From: Planctomycetota bacterium
GTDB taxonomy: Bacteria > Planctomycetota > UBA8742 > UBA2392
Assembly: GCA_019912315.1 (NCBI GenBank)
Contig: JAIOJA010000016.1
Span: 174,880-238,879, forward strand
Direction: 5' to 3'
DNA: 64,000 bases
The notes beneath the pieces were generated by a model, which was not told the origin of the DNA, made no database searches, and saw only the letters and a list, made by a program, of their open reading frames with translations. The position numbers and the translations under genes are program-made. The number at the start of each line of letters is the position of its first letter. Position 1 is the stretch's first letter. Positions 45,086 through 55,100 of the stretch are shown piece by piece.

Positions 45086-45416
45086 GGACGCGATTCTAAA
45101 CCCGTAGGTGACTATCGATTCAATGACTAATTTAGAGAAATCGGAATCGGGCAGATGACCGCATCAGGAATAGCAGGGCATGTGCTTTGCAGGCCGTCGC
45201 CGCAAAAAGGCAAAACCCCACGCCAGGGCGCGAGTGGACTGCCGCGCGTAATCGACAGCGCCGGGGAGCTTCACGTCGGGGGCTGCAAGGCGGCCGAACG
45301 CGACCCTGTGAAACTGGCCGAAACCCTGCTCAACCTCGAATTGGGAACTGGTTATTGTTTTTTTTTGCTGTGCGAAGATGGAAGGTGCGGCGTTTGCTAA
45401 TTCTAACCACGAACCA
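45086..45416. other. Intergenic region upstream of the metal operon
   Basis: No gene is supported in these 331 bp. Near the metal operon two direct copies of TGACTA (plus strand, 45109-45114 and 45124-45129) are spaced 15 bp apart around TCGATTCAA, 24-44 bp before the first start codon, a possible regulator site. Further on is a run of nine T (45358-45366) beside GGTTATTG, part of an AT-rich patch resembling the one at 30911-30980. Short frames on both strands here have no recognisable features. Confidence 0.4.
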
Positions 45417-46121
45417 CTATTCATCGGTCGATTCGTACTTGGGCCAACTGGTGATGTCATCGCCACGCCCGTAGTCGTTCACGCCGTCTTCGCCGAAGCT
45501 CCAGAGCGCGTAGCCCGTGGGAAACGAGCCCGTCACCGGATGCCGCAGGGAATCCTGGGCCTCCGTCGCGTTGATGTTGACCGTGCCGCCATTGCCAAGC
45601 GTAACGGTATAGGCGAAGCCGCCCATCTGCAGAGTCTTGATGTCGATATAGACGTACGGGTTGCCCCACGGGTCCACGATTTCAAATAGGTCACGGGCGG
45701 TGCCGTCCTCAATGTCGAGATAGTTCGGCGCGCAGGCGGACTCAAGGACCGTGTCGATATCGAGGTTCGTGCGCCGCTTGTCATTCTGAAACAACGGCGC
45801 GTCGATGTACGGGCCCTGTTCGCGCCTTGAGCGCAACGCCAGCACCATTGCCTCAATGCCCGTGTTCTCGTTGTTCGGGTCGCTCAAACCCGGGTAGCCC
45901 ACCAGCACCCCAAGATCATTCAGGTTGCCCGGCGGTGCGATGCCCCAGCGCGTCTCAAAGTTAGCGATGTTCGACTTCAGGGTTTCGATGGTCGCCTGCG
46001 CCTGGGCGTTTTCGCTTTTGCTGAACACTCCGCTGAAACTGACCAGCAGCACTGCCGCCAGCAGCACGATAATCGCCACCACAACCAGAATTTCGATCAA
46101 CGTGAAACCGCGAGCACGCAT
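45417..46121 (-). CDS. GspG-like pseudopilin
   Basis: This 234-residue protein has a class III prepilin leader MRARG followed by FTLIEILVVVAIIVLLAAVLLVSF, with the prepilin peptidase cleavage expected between Gly5 and Phe6 and Glu at mature position 5. The C-terminal domain contains DPWGNPYVYIDI and ALWSFGEDGVNDYGRGDDI, the type II secretion major-pseudopilin pattern including the calcium-binding loop. The ATG at 46121 overlaps the stop of the TPR gene (TAATG). It would be the fibre subunit of the apparatus encoded upstream. Confidence 0.9.
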   Translation of the reverse strand: MRARGFTLIEILVVVAIIVLLAAVLLVSFSGVFSKSENAQAQATIETLKSNIANFETRWGIAPPGNLNDLGVLVGYPGLSDPNNENTGIEAMVLALRSRREQGPYIDAPLFQNDKRRTNLDIDTVLESACAPNYLDIEDGTARDLFEIVDPWGNPYVYIDIKTLQMGGFAYTVTLGNGGTVNINATEAQDSLRHPVTGSFPTGYALWSFGEDGVNDYGRGDDITSWPKYESTDE

Positions 46122-49018
46122 TACTTGCCCTTGTTGAAGCCGCTGTCGTAGATGAAGCGTACGCTCTCGACTTCGACAACACCCCGCACACCGACCATGG
46201 CGCGCGTGAAGAAGCCACAATGCACGACAGCGCGCCCCTGGGAGAAGTCATTCTTGGTCAGGTCATCGAGCTTGACCGGCAGCTCGACCTCGTAGAAATC
46301 ATTGATAACCGCGATGTATTCAATGGAGCTGCGGTTGGCGCTGAGCTGGCGCCGAATCGCGAGCTTGAGCGTGTCACCGGATTTCAGGGGCACGCCGCCG
46401 TAGTCGGCAACGTTGATTTCGCCGCGTGTCTTCAGGGTTTCCGGCGCGCCCGCCTTGTCCACGTCGTAGCTGCGGGTTTCCCAGAAAATATTGTTGCCCG
46501 CGTCAACGCCCAGCATGATGCCGGCCTTGGGCTCACCCTCGCCGCCGCCGAGACCGGGACGGTCCTTGACGGCCTTGGTCAGGTGGATACCCCGGTCGCC
46601 GGAGATTTCACCAACCTTCGTGAAGGTCGCGGCAAACGTGCTGAGCGTGGCGTGGGGCTTCTCGATCTCGAAGCGGCTGATCACGCCGGTGTTCTTCTGA
46701 TCAAGGGCGAGTTGCAGTGATCCGCCCAGGATACGGGTGTCTTTCACGAAACCGAGGTCGGGCTTGAGAGACTGCGGTATGAACCACTTGCCGTAATAGT
46801 TGGGCTTGCTGTCTTCGTTGAACTCCTCAACCTCGAAGTACTGGCGCTGGTTCTGCTCGATGCGATTGACCCAGCTTTTGGCATAGGCGAGCTCGCCGGA
46901 CTTGCCGTATTCCTCGCGCTCCTTTGAGTCCGCGAAGAAACTGAGGTTCGCCGCGTTGACGACGTGCCGCTGGAAGAAATCCAGCGCGCCGCCGTGGTCG
47001 CCCATGGTGTAGAGCGCGTAGGCGTACACGTTGTAGCAGCCGAGCCCCGGCACGGCCGCGCGCTCCCGCGGTGAGATGTCCTTGGGTTTCGGGCTTTCCG
47101 CCCAGGCCTCCAACCTGTCGACAAGTTCCCTGGCCAGGTCACGCGCCTTTGTAAGATAAGCCTGTTTGACAGCCTCGGCGTTGCCGCGATCGCTGATGGT
47201 GGAAGGCGCGATGTCTGACAGGCGCAAATACAGGGTGGCCAGTGCCAGCTTGCTTGCGGGCTGGTCGGGGTTGATCGACAGCCCGGACGTGAAGAACGCC
47301 GCCGCTTCCTTCATGGGAGCGATCAGCTCGCCTGCGAAATCGACCGGCTCGCCGGCTCCCATGCGGAGCAGCAGCGACTCGCGCACGCGCTCCACTTCGC
47401 TAAGGGCGATTTCCCCAAGCATGATGTGCGCCGGGTAGAAATCCGGGTTGTGCTTGATGCAGCGGGCAAGGTAGTCCTTGGCCACACTCAGCAGACCGGC
47501 CTTCAGGTTCAGGTCGGCTACGGAGAAGTTCAGCACGACGTGCGTCGGATCAATGGCAAGCCCTTCCTGGTAGGCTTGGAGGGCGTCCACGAACAGCCCG
47601 ATTTTCTGGTAGAGGCGCCCCAGCGCGTAGTATGGGTCCGGCGACAGGGGGTCGATCGCCTTGGCGGCTTCCAGATAGCGCAGCACGTCAGGGCTGGGTT
47701 TGGCAATGGCGGTTGTCGGGGTCGCGGTGTACTGGTTGTCGGTCTGGGCGTAGATCACCATTGCGCGCGCGACCAGCGGGTCGAGCGGGTACAACGTACC
47801 CGGCTGGGGGTTCAGGTAGAGCTGCACGTCCTTCCAGAAACTGGTGTCCTTGAGCTCGCTGCGGACTTTGCTGAAGTCGCCCTTGTCGCCGCGTTGGACC
47901 AGCATGGCACAGTACAGCACGCGCCCCGCGTCGGCGCTGGGCGTGTTGCGCATGCCGGCGATGGCGGTGTCCGCGGCACCGAAGTTCAGCAGCTTGAACT
48001 CAAGCTCGGCCAGGGTCAGGTTCGCGCGCCCCAGCTCAGCCTCGATGGACGATTCCAGTACGATCGAGCCGTCCTCGGGCAGGGCGCCAAGAGTGGCGAT
48101 CAGCCCGTTCAGCTCCGTGCGGGCCTTGTCGTACCGTCCGCGCTCAATTTGGCAGCGGGACAGCAGGAACAGCGCCTCCGTGTGGTTGCGGGCGAGTTCA
48201 AGGTAGGGAACGGCCTCGCCGGGCAGGTTCAGTCGATTCACGAAAATGCGCCCCACGGCCAGCGCGAACTCTTCATACTTCGGGCTGGGCACCTTGGCGC
48301 GCAGGGCGTCCAGGTAGGTGGACAGCTCGGCGTCGAGGTTGTTGCGGACGCGGTGGAACTCAGCAAGCTTTTCGTAAATGTCCGGGTTCTTGGCGTCGCG
48401 GTCGCGCGTGTAAACGAACTGGGCCTGGTAGAAGCGAGCGAACTCGTTGCGCTCTTCCTGTGTGAAGCCGCCCTCATCGCTGTCGATGACGTCGCGGTGT
48501 GCCTCTTCCCATTGCACGACGGCGCTCTGGCGGGCGGCGCCGTCCTGGCGCGTCACGAAGGTCTCGTACACGTCGATCCAGGTTTGCGGATAGCCCTTGA
48601 CCTCAATGGCGCCGGCGGGCGCCCAGTAAATGCGGCGGCGCTCGTCGACAAGGTTGACGTTGCCATCGGCGCGGGGCTGCTTCGGGTCGATGGCATAGAA
48701 ATAGAACTTGGCATCGTTGAACTGATCGTCGGCAAAGTAGGTTCCCGCGGCCTTTTCCCACAGGCTGACGTTGTAGCGCTTGGGCAGGCCCGTGCGCTCC
48801 CAGCGTTCGATGTCGAGCTTGAAATCGCCTTCACTGGCGCCGGGCAACGTGCGCCCACCCTTGTCCGTGATGCGGATCGGGCGAATTTCCCAGGTGCGGT
48901 TCGCGCCGTCGCACTGCACAACCAGGTAGCGGCGGGGCTTTTCGTCGATGCTGACCTGCGCCATGGCGACCGGCGCGGCGAGCAGCAATGCGAGAATCGT
49001 GATGGCGTAGCGCATCAA
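46121..49018 (-). CDS. Secreted tetratricopeptide-repeat protein of the pilus-like cluster
   Basis: This 965-residue protein has a signal peptide (MMRYAITILALLLAAPVAMA, cleavage before QVSID). A unique N-terminal domain of about 190 residues is followed by TPR-like helices (DPYYALGRLYQKIGLFVDALQAYQEGLAID, VLNFSVADLNLKAGLLSVAK, ASKLALATLYLRLSDIA). The C-terminal 250 residues are beta-rich and may be a concanavalin-like domain (LQLALDQKNTGVISRFEI). It overlaps both neighbours (ATGA and TAATG). A periplasmic scaffold is likely. I recognise no closer family. Confidence 0.75.
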   Translation of the reverse strand: MMRYAITILALLLAAPVAMAQVSIDEKPRRYLVVQCDGANRTWEIRPIRITDKGGRTLPGASEGDFKLDIERWERTGLPKRYNVSLWEKAAGTYFADDQFNDAKFYFYAIDPKQPRADGNVNLVDERRRIYWAPAGAIEVKGYPQTWIDVYETFVTRQDGAARQSAVVQWEEAHRDVIDSDEGGFTQEERNEFARFYQAQFVYTRDRDAKNPDIYEKLAEFHRVRNNLDAELSTYLDALRAKVPSPKYEEFALAVGRIFVNRLNLPGEAVPYLELARNHTEALFLLSRCQIERGRYDKARTELNGLIATLGALPEDGSIVLESSIEAELGRANLTLAELEFKLLNFGAADTAIAGMRNTPSADAGRVLYCAMLVQRGDKGDFSKVRSELKDTSFWKDVQLYLNPQPGTLYPLDPLVARAMVIYAQTDNQYTATPTTAIAKPSPDVLRYLEAAKAIDPLSPDPYYALGRLYQKIGLFVDALQAYQEGLAIDPTHVVLNFSVADLNLKAGLLSVAKDYLARCIKHNPDFYPAHIMLGEIALSEVERVRESLLLRMGAGEPVDFAGELIAPMKEAAAFFTSGLSINPDQPASKLALATLYLRLSDIAPSTISDRGNAEAVKQAYLTKARDLARELVDRLEAWAESPKPKDISPRERAAVPGLGCYNVYAYALYTMGDHGGALDFFQRHVVNAANLSFFADSKEREEYGKSGELAYAKSWVNRIEQNQRQYFEVEEFNEDSKPNYYGKWFIPQSLKPDLGFVKDTRILGGSLQLALDQKNTGVISRFEIEKPHATLSTFAATFTKVGEISGDRGIHLTKAVKDRPGLGGGEGEPKAGIMLGVDAGNNIFWETRSYDVDKAGAPETLKTRGEINVADYGGVPLKSGDTLKLAIRRQLSANRSSIEYIAVINDFYEVELPVKLDDLTKNDFSQGRAVVHCGFFTRAMVGVRGVVEVESVRFIYDSGFNKGK

Positions 49019-49512
49019 TCGAACTCCGAAGTTTCTTCGACGGTCAGGCTTACGTCTCGCGTGTCACGGGGCACGTAGCCGCCGGCCTTGGATAGCGTTG
49101 GCGCCGGGCCTGCGGGCAGGTCGTAATCCGGCAGGGGCGAATAGCCGGGCATGGTCAACTGCAGCGGGGGGAGTTGCTCGTAGGTGTCCTGGGACAGGCT
49201 CCACCCTGAGCCCTTGCCGGGCGGCGCCTTGAACTTGTCGAACGCATCATAGAACGGGCGCTCGATCTGGATGTCCTCAAGCTTGGGCGGGGTCCACTCC
49301 GGCGGGTCGTCGAGCTTCTTGCGAACGTCGTTGGCCTTCATCTGATCCAGATTGGCGGCCAGGATCGCGGCGTTATTTTCTTCCTGATCAATGTCCGCAA
49401 TGCCGCCGCCCATGGGGTCGGCCTTCATGACAATGGCCAGGGTGGCAAGCACGACAACGCCGAAGAGAATTTTCTCTTTCCACTCGTTCAGCATGTTCAG
49501 GGCCTGGTCCAT
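49015..49512 (-). CDS. Single-pass membrane protein of the pilus-like cluster (PilP position)
   Basis: The protein has 165 residues, with one membrane helix (KILFGVVVLATLAIVMKA), a short linker, and a proline-rich periplasmic part (PPEWTPPKLEDIQIERPFYDAF, LTMPGYSPLPDYDLPAGPAP) ending SLTVEETSEFD. It sits where PilP is expected after PilO-like genes, but no PilP domain or lipobox is visible, so the role is unassigned. It starts 8 bp after the PilO-like stop and overlaps the TPR gene. Confidence 0.65.
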   Translation of the reverse strand: MDQALNMLNEWKEKILFGVVVLATLAIVMKADPMGGGIADIDQEENNAAILAANLDQMKANDVRKKLDDPPEWTPPKLEDIQIERPFYDAFDKFKAPPGKGSGWSLSQDTYEQLPPLQLTMPGYSPLPDYDLPAGPAPTLSKAGGYVPRDTRDVSLTVEETSEFD

Positions 49513-49520
49513 GTCTGCTC

Positions 49521-50435
49521 CTAGCGGCGGTACGGGTTGCGCGGCGTGCTGGTGGTCTTGGCGGCGGCGTCCTTGTCGGGCGGATAGGTGCTTTCCGGGT
49601 TCACCCGGTACGCAATGACGGTGATGGTCGCGGTAATCAGGTTGTCCTGCGGGTTCAGCAGGTCGGGCTTGGTCAGCTCGAACTTCTCAACGGCAAGGTA
49701 GCGGCGGCGCAGCCCCTCCTTCTCGGGGCTCTGCAGCTCGATCAGGAAGTTGTACAGGGATTGCTCATCGCCCTGCACGCGGATCTCCAGTCCCTCGCCC
49801 GTGAAGTATGGCTCTTCCCCCTGGGCGCTGGCGCGGGTCGGTACGCCGCGCTGGAACAACTCCTCACTTACTGACTTGAAATCAAGCTTGTTCAGTTGCT
49901 GCACGCCGGCGCGCTCCACACACTTGGCGACGCCCCGGGCGATATCAAGCTTGCGCAGATAATCCTTCACCTGCACGGTCGTCAGGTTCTCGGTCTGGGG
50001 CGCGAAGCCGAACGCCTTGTCGTCTCGCACGGACGGCCCGAAATAGCGCTGAAACTGGAACTCCTGCTGCACTTCAAGCTGCCGCTCCTGCCAGCGGGCC
50101 ACGTGCTCGGCTGTGCCGCGCCCGGCAATGTCGTCAAGTGTGAACGCGGGCGACGTCTCAAAGCCCATGCGATCGTTGACTTCTTCGGTGACCGCGTTGG
50201 CCACCATGGTTTTGTCCTGCAGTTTGCGCCCGTGTACGGTGGCCGGGCTGCCGTTGTACTTGCCCGCGTCGGCGTAAAGGGCACGATAATTCTTGCTAAG
50301 CAGGGTCTTGGCCTGCGTGCGCTTGGCATCGAGGCCTTCCGAGATGTCACTGAGTTCGCCGTGGGCGATGTACAACACGACCACCAGCACGATGGTGACA
50401 ATGATGAAGCGGGCGTGGGTCTTGAGAATCTTCAT
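49521..50435 (-). CDS. PilO-like inner membrane protein
   Basis: This 304-residue protein has an N-terminal membrane helix (FIIVTIVLVVVLYIAHG), a helical region and a C-terminal ferredoxin-like fold of PilO type (GEGLEIRVQGDEQSLYNFLIELQSPEKEGLRRRYLAVEKFEL). The length is greater than classical PilO (about 200), with an extra middle segment (about 90-160). The start overlaps the PilM/N-like stop (ATGA). It would form the periplasmic alignment ring with the preceding PilN part. Confidence 0.78.
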   Translation of the reverse strand: MKILKTHARFIIVTIVLVVVLYIAHGELSDISEGLDAKRTQAKTLLSKNYRALYADAGKYNGSPATVHGRKLQDKTMVANAVTEEVNDRMGFETSPAFTLDDIAGRGTAEHVARWQERQLEVQQEFQFQRYFGPSVRDDKAFGFAPQTENLTTVQVKDYLRKLDIARGVAKCVERAGVQQLNKLDFKSVSEELFQRGVPTRASAQGEEPYFTGEGLEIRVQGDEQSLYNFLIELQSPEKEGLRRRYLAVEKFELTKPDLLNPQDNLITATITVIAYRVNPESTYPPDKDAAAKTTSTPRNPYRR

Positions 50436-52111
50436 TTCTCGACCCCCTGACCCAGGTCGAGGTCAAGCACCACGGTCTGGGTTGCCATCAGTCCGGTGTC
50501 GATATCTTGCTGAGGCCCGGGGATCACCCCACCTTCGGCGTCCTTGAGCACGCCCGGCAGGTTGGACAGGATATCCCGCAGGTCGTTGTTTACGGCAATC
50601 GGGCTTTTGCCGCCGCGCTTTTCAATAAAGAAGGTGAACTTCAACAACGTGCGCGGTTTGAAGTTCTTGTCGTTCGTGGGGTTGTTGGTGTCGGTCAACA
50701 GCTCGACGCTGCTGATCCGAACCGTATCCGGACGCCGCTTGCTGAATTCTGTCAGCACTTCCGTGCTGACGCGCCCGGGCATCAGGGCAAGTTCCGACGC
50801 GACAAAGCGTTCTTCCGAGCGCGTCTGGGCCGCCTCGTGCCCGGCGATTTCGTTCGACGCCGCCACATAGCGTCCGATCGGTCCCTGCTGGCGGACCAGC
50901 AGAGTTTCCTCCGCTTCATCCAGCGACCGGCGGCTCAGGATATAGCTTGGCAGCACCAGAGCGATCACCAGTGCCGCCGCCAGATACAGGAACAGGCTTT
51001 TGTGCAGGAATTCGCGGCGGCGGCGCACACCCGCGGGCTCGAACGTCGCGCGCTCGGCCTTCAGGTCCGTGCCAAGCACAGCCAGCCCGACCGCGAGGGC
51101 CAGGGCCGGGCGATAGCTCTGGACGGTCTCCTCGGTTCGCTGGTCCGCGCCTTCAAATTCAATGTTGCGCAGGGGGTCGAACACTTCAACCGTCTTGCGC
51201 ACCCGGTTCATCATGAGCTCGCGCAGCCCGGGTATCGCCGCGCCCTGCCCGCACAGCACAATCTTGCGCGCGTCCAGCTTCGGGGCCTTCATGGCGCCCT
51301 TGGCCAGCATGATGGTGCTGGTGATCTGCTGGAATACGCGACTGGCGACTTCCTGCGCGGCCTCGACGCCACGGTCGCCGCTCAGGTTGTCGGCGGCCAC
51401 ACTGGGACGCAGATCGAGCTGCGTGAACAGCACCTGCCGAATGGCGTCCCGATCACCGCCGTACTCAGGCAGCAGGCGCGTGATGAAGTCATCAACACCG
51501 ATGCCGATGCTGCGCGAATACAGCAGCACACCTTCACGAACCAGGATTACGTCCGTGCTTTCGTCGCCAATATTGGCGTACATCTGCACGTGTTCCGATT
51601 CCGTGTCGCCGCTGACCCGATAGGCCTGGTAAAGGGCCGCGCAGCCGGGCACCAGCGGCCCGGTCTCAACGCCCGCGGCGGCCAGGCTGTTGGCGTAATG
51701 GTCAACTACTTCTTCGCGGGCCAGCGCGACGTGGATGGCCGGCGAGTAGTCGAAGTCGGCGCCGGAAATGAAGTCTGCGAGGATGCTGGCGTCTTCGCCG
51801 CCAATTTCCTCGGCTTCCATCCGCACCTGCTGCTCAATCATCTTCGGATTGGCCGTCGCCGTCACGACGAAGCGGTAATAGACATCCTTGCCGGGCACCA
51901 GGGTCACAGGGCGACCCGCCTTCACGCCCATGTTCTTGAGGGCGGCGAAGGTAGTGCCGAGAGGCGCGCCATGGTAGATCTCGGGTTTCTGGTCGGGGTC
52001 GGCGTGGAAGCCCGGCAGCACAACCGCTTTCTTGAGACGCCAAGCGCCCCCCTTGCGGGTCAGACCCACCAGGATGCTGAGACTGCCTTCGACATCGAGC
52101 CCGTACGCCAC
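50432..52111 (-). CDS. PilM-PilN-like fusion protein
   Basis: The protein has 559 residues, with GTG at 52111 overlapping the FHA gene stop. Residues 1-370 are the actin-like PilM fold (ANIGDESTDVILVREGVLLYSRSIGIG; IVLCGQGAAIPGLRELM). A membrane helix at about 385-405 (SLFLYLAAALVIALVLPSYIL) then leads to a PilN-like periplasmic region (VLTEFSKRRPDTVRISSVELL, KFTFFIEKRGG). PilM normally binds the cytoplasmic tail of PilN; here the two appear joined in one chain. It anchors the pilus or secretion platform in the inner membrane. Confidence 0.82.
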   Translation of the reverse strand: MAYGLDVEGSLSILVGLTRKGGAWRLKKAVVLPGFHADPDQKPEIYHGAPLGTTFAALKNMGVKAGRPVTLVPGKDVYYRFVVTATANPKMIEQQVRMEAEEIGGEDASILADFISGADFDYSPAIHVALAREEVVDHYANSLAAAGVETGPLVPGCAALYQAYRVSGDTESEHVQMYANIGDESTDVILVREGVLLYSRSIGIGVDDFITRLLPEYGGDRDAIRQVLFTQLDLRPSVAADNLSGDRGVEAAQEVASRVFQQITSTIMLAKGAMKAPKLDARKIVLCGQGAAIPGLRELMMNRVRKTVEVFDPLRNIEFEGADQRTEETVQSYRPALALAVGLAVLGTDLKAERATFEPAGVRRRREFLHKSLFLYLAAALVIALVLPSYILSRRSLDEAEETLLVRQQGPIGRYVAASNEIAGHEAAQTRSEERFVASELALMPGRVSTEVLTEFSKRRPDTVRISSVELLTDTNNPTNDKNFKPRTLLKFTFFIEKRGGKSPIAVNNDLRDILSNLPGVLKDAEGGVIPGPQQDIDTGLMATQTVVLDLDLGQGVEK

Positions 52112-55100
52112 TATTCGTCCTCTTCGTTGCCCGAATCTTCCGGCGGGGGAAGGTCCTTCGGTAGGCGCGCCCGCATTTCGCCGATGCGCTTGGCAAGGTC
52201 CGCTTCGCGGTTGATCCAGCCGCTTGGATCAAGCTCAACGGGCAGGTTCGGGTCGCGCAACCACTGCTTCTGGGTCTCGTTCAGCAGGTTGGATAGCAGC
52301 TTGCTTTCGACCAGGTCAAGCAGCCACCGCGCCTGCAACGCCCGGTCGCGAGCAATGTTCTTGAGACCCAGCTTTTCGTGCTCGCCCATTTCGTCCAGCA
52401 GGATCCCGGCCACGTCCACCATGCGCTCTTTGGCTTCGATACCCCGGACGCAGCGCGGGTAGTTCACCACCACGGCCCGCAGCTTCATCATTCCCTGGAT
52501 GTACTGCCCGCTGTCCAGAAAGTCCCGTGCGCTGGTCAGGAAGGGCTCGCTGTCCCGCTGCTCCGTTTCGATCTCCAGCGCGAACAACGACCGCCGCGCC
52601 ACGGCCGCCAGTTGCTCAAAATCCGCGGCGATTTCGATCAGGTCGCGCAGGGAATCGCGCGCCAGTGTGGCGGACTGCTTTGTGCGCTCCAGCATGTGGT
52701 CCGATACCGCGCCGCGCAGCACCGGCAAGGCGCCGGTCTCCCAGCGCTTGGACTCACCGTTCAGCTTGTCGGCGCTTGTGATCGCCTCCTCCATGGCGGA
52801 GCGGTACAGTTGCTCGTTGCGCGTAAGCTGGGGCACGTTGATGCCGTCGCGCAACTCAATCAGGCGCAGGCTGTAGTGCATACCGGCCGCGTCAATCGCC
52901 GCCGCTGCAGCAGCGACTTCGTTCTGGTTGTACAGGTAGTTGTCGAAGATTCGGACCGCGCGGTTCACGCGGTCCATCTGGTCTTCGCCGGGCTGAACCG
53001 CCGCGATCAGGCTTGCCAGCTCGTTCAATTCGTCGCGCCCGGTCGCGCGCTCGAACGTGACATTGAGCTGCGAATCGTCGGTCAGAATCAGCGTGCGACC
53101 GCCCGGATCCTGGCGGACGCGCACTTTGGGCGAGCCCCCCGCCGCGTGAATCACATTGCCGGTTGCCGTGTCGGCGCTCAGCAGTTTCGAAAAACCGGCG
53201 CTGCCACGCGACCCGACTTCGAAGGCATATTCGCGCGGTCGATCATCCGTCGCCTCAAAGCGCACGAACTCTGCGGGCGCCCAGGCCGGCGTGACGTCGG
53301 CATACAGCACGACAAATCGCGCCGCCTTTTCGCCGCCGCTGCCGGTGCGACTGACCGACCCCGTAAGCCGCGCGCGGTTGTCGCCCCGCCCGAGCTCAAG
53401 GTTCAGCTTCATGGGCGACGCCGCAATCGGGTCAAAGTAGGTGTAAGCGGCCTTAAGAGTGTTATCGCCCACAACGAACGAGGGCTTCTCAATCAGGTGA
53501 GACTGGACCACCAGCGGGTCGCCGCCGTTTTCGGACTGGTACATCAGGACCTGCCCGTTACTGATGTAGTTGCCCTCGGGGCCTTCCAGCGTGATGCCGC
53601 CGTCACGCCCGATCAGCCACTTCATGCCGTTTGGCGCGCCGATGCTCTGGGGCTCGAACCAGTCCTGCGCAGCGTTGTCCTCACTGGCCTGGACGTCATC
53701 GAACGCCACCGAGCCCGGCGTGCCGCGCAGACTCAGGGCGACGGAGAAGAAGCCCACACCCGGCGGTTTCGCGGCGCTGCCGGACAGCTCCGTCCAGTCC
53801 GAGAGATTCGTGGCCGCCGTAACGGGCGTAACAAAGCGCGGCGACTTTTCCTTGCGACTGGCGTACCAGTACACGCTCACGAAGGCGGAACCAAGGCGAC
53901 CGCTGGCGGACTCGCTGTTGATCGCGAACACACTGACTTTCACGCCGCCGCCGGGGGCCTCAATCATGGGACTGATCGCCGTGCTGGCGCTGTTGCTGGC
54001 ACTGAAGCGCGAGATCTGCATGGCGAACTGCCCGCCGTGGGCGCCCTCCACCAGGGCGAAGCTGTCGGTCTCATTGAGACTGTAGGACCAGCCTTTCGGG
54101 AAGCCGCTTTCGTCAGCTTCGTCGAAGCTTGGGTTCTCGGCAAGCAGGCCGCCGTCACGCGCGGGCGGGTAGTTGCCGCCGCCGGCACCCGCGCCGTCGT
54201 TGTCGTCCTTGACCATGGTCCAGGCCGCGAACAGCACGCCACCAAGCACCACAACCACAACCAGCACTTCCACAATCGCGAACAGGGCGCTCCCGCCGCC
54301 CTTGAACTTGATTTCCTGCGTAAGCGCGCCGATGTCGTCTTCTTCGTTGGCGGCAGCCTGCTCTTCGGGCGTGGCGTGGATGGTCGCGTGCTCCGCGGGC
54401 TCGTCAAGCTCGCTCATGTCTTCGTCGTCACCGGCCTGCCCCGGCGGCTTGAGCCTGGCCTGTATGTCGGCGCTCGCGAGTTCGGGGGCTGTGCGCCCGC
54501 TGCTGACGGGGTCGCGCCCCTGCAACTGGAAGCGGAACAACTGCTGCCCCAGCAGCACTTTCATGCCGTTCTGAAGGACGACCGGGCCCTCGATGCGCTT
54601 GCCGTTCACGACGACGCCGTTGGTGCTGCCCAGGTCCTCAATGATGTAGTCCTGCCCCTTGCGGGTGATGTTGGCGTGGTGCCCGCTGGCCTTGCCGTCG
54701 TTTTCAAGGCACAGCTCGTTGTCGTGCTTGCGCCCGATTTTGAACACGTCCTGGGTGATCGGGTGAATGTTGTCCTGCAGAGTGCCCTTGGCCAGTACCA
54801 GGGCGGCCGGCGCCAGCACCGTGCGGGTGCTGTCAACTTTTTCGCTGGTAGGCTTGGCGACGCTGTCGTCAGCCAGGTCAAGCGCCTGCGTGCCGCGGGT
54901 GCTTTGCACGCCGGCCATGACGGTTCTGCCGCCCGGGCCGCCGGTTTCCTCAAAGATGATGTCGGCGGTGCCAATGGTGACAACGTCACCCGCCTTGACC
55001 AGCGACTCACGAACGCGCCTGCCGTTAAGGAAGGTCCCGTTCTGGCTTTCGAGATCGACGATGGACCAGCCGTCATCGCGGGGCTCAAAGCGGCAGTGGG

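Noticed and set aside
44630..45130. A 166-codon open frame on the plus strand opposite the small Cys-rich gene
   Set aside because: It has no recognisable domain, is rich in Arg as antisense frames are, and lies against the operon direction. The minus-strand reading shows clustered CxC and CPK-TGA motifs and operon spacing.
45358..45366. T-run as a terminator of a plus-strand transcript
   Set aside because: No stem precedes it, and no plus-strand gene lies upstream.
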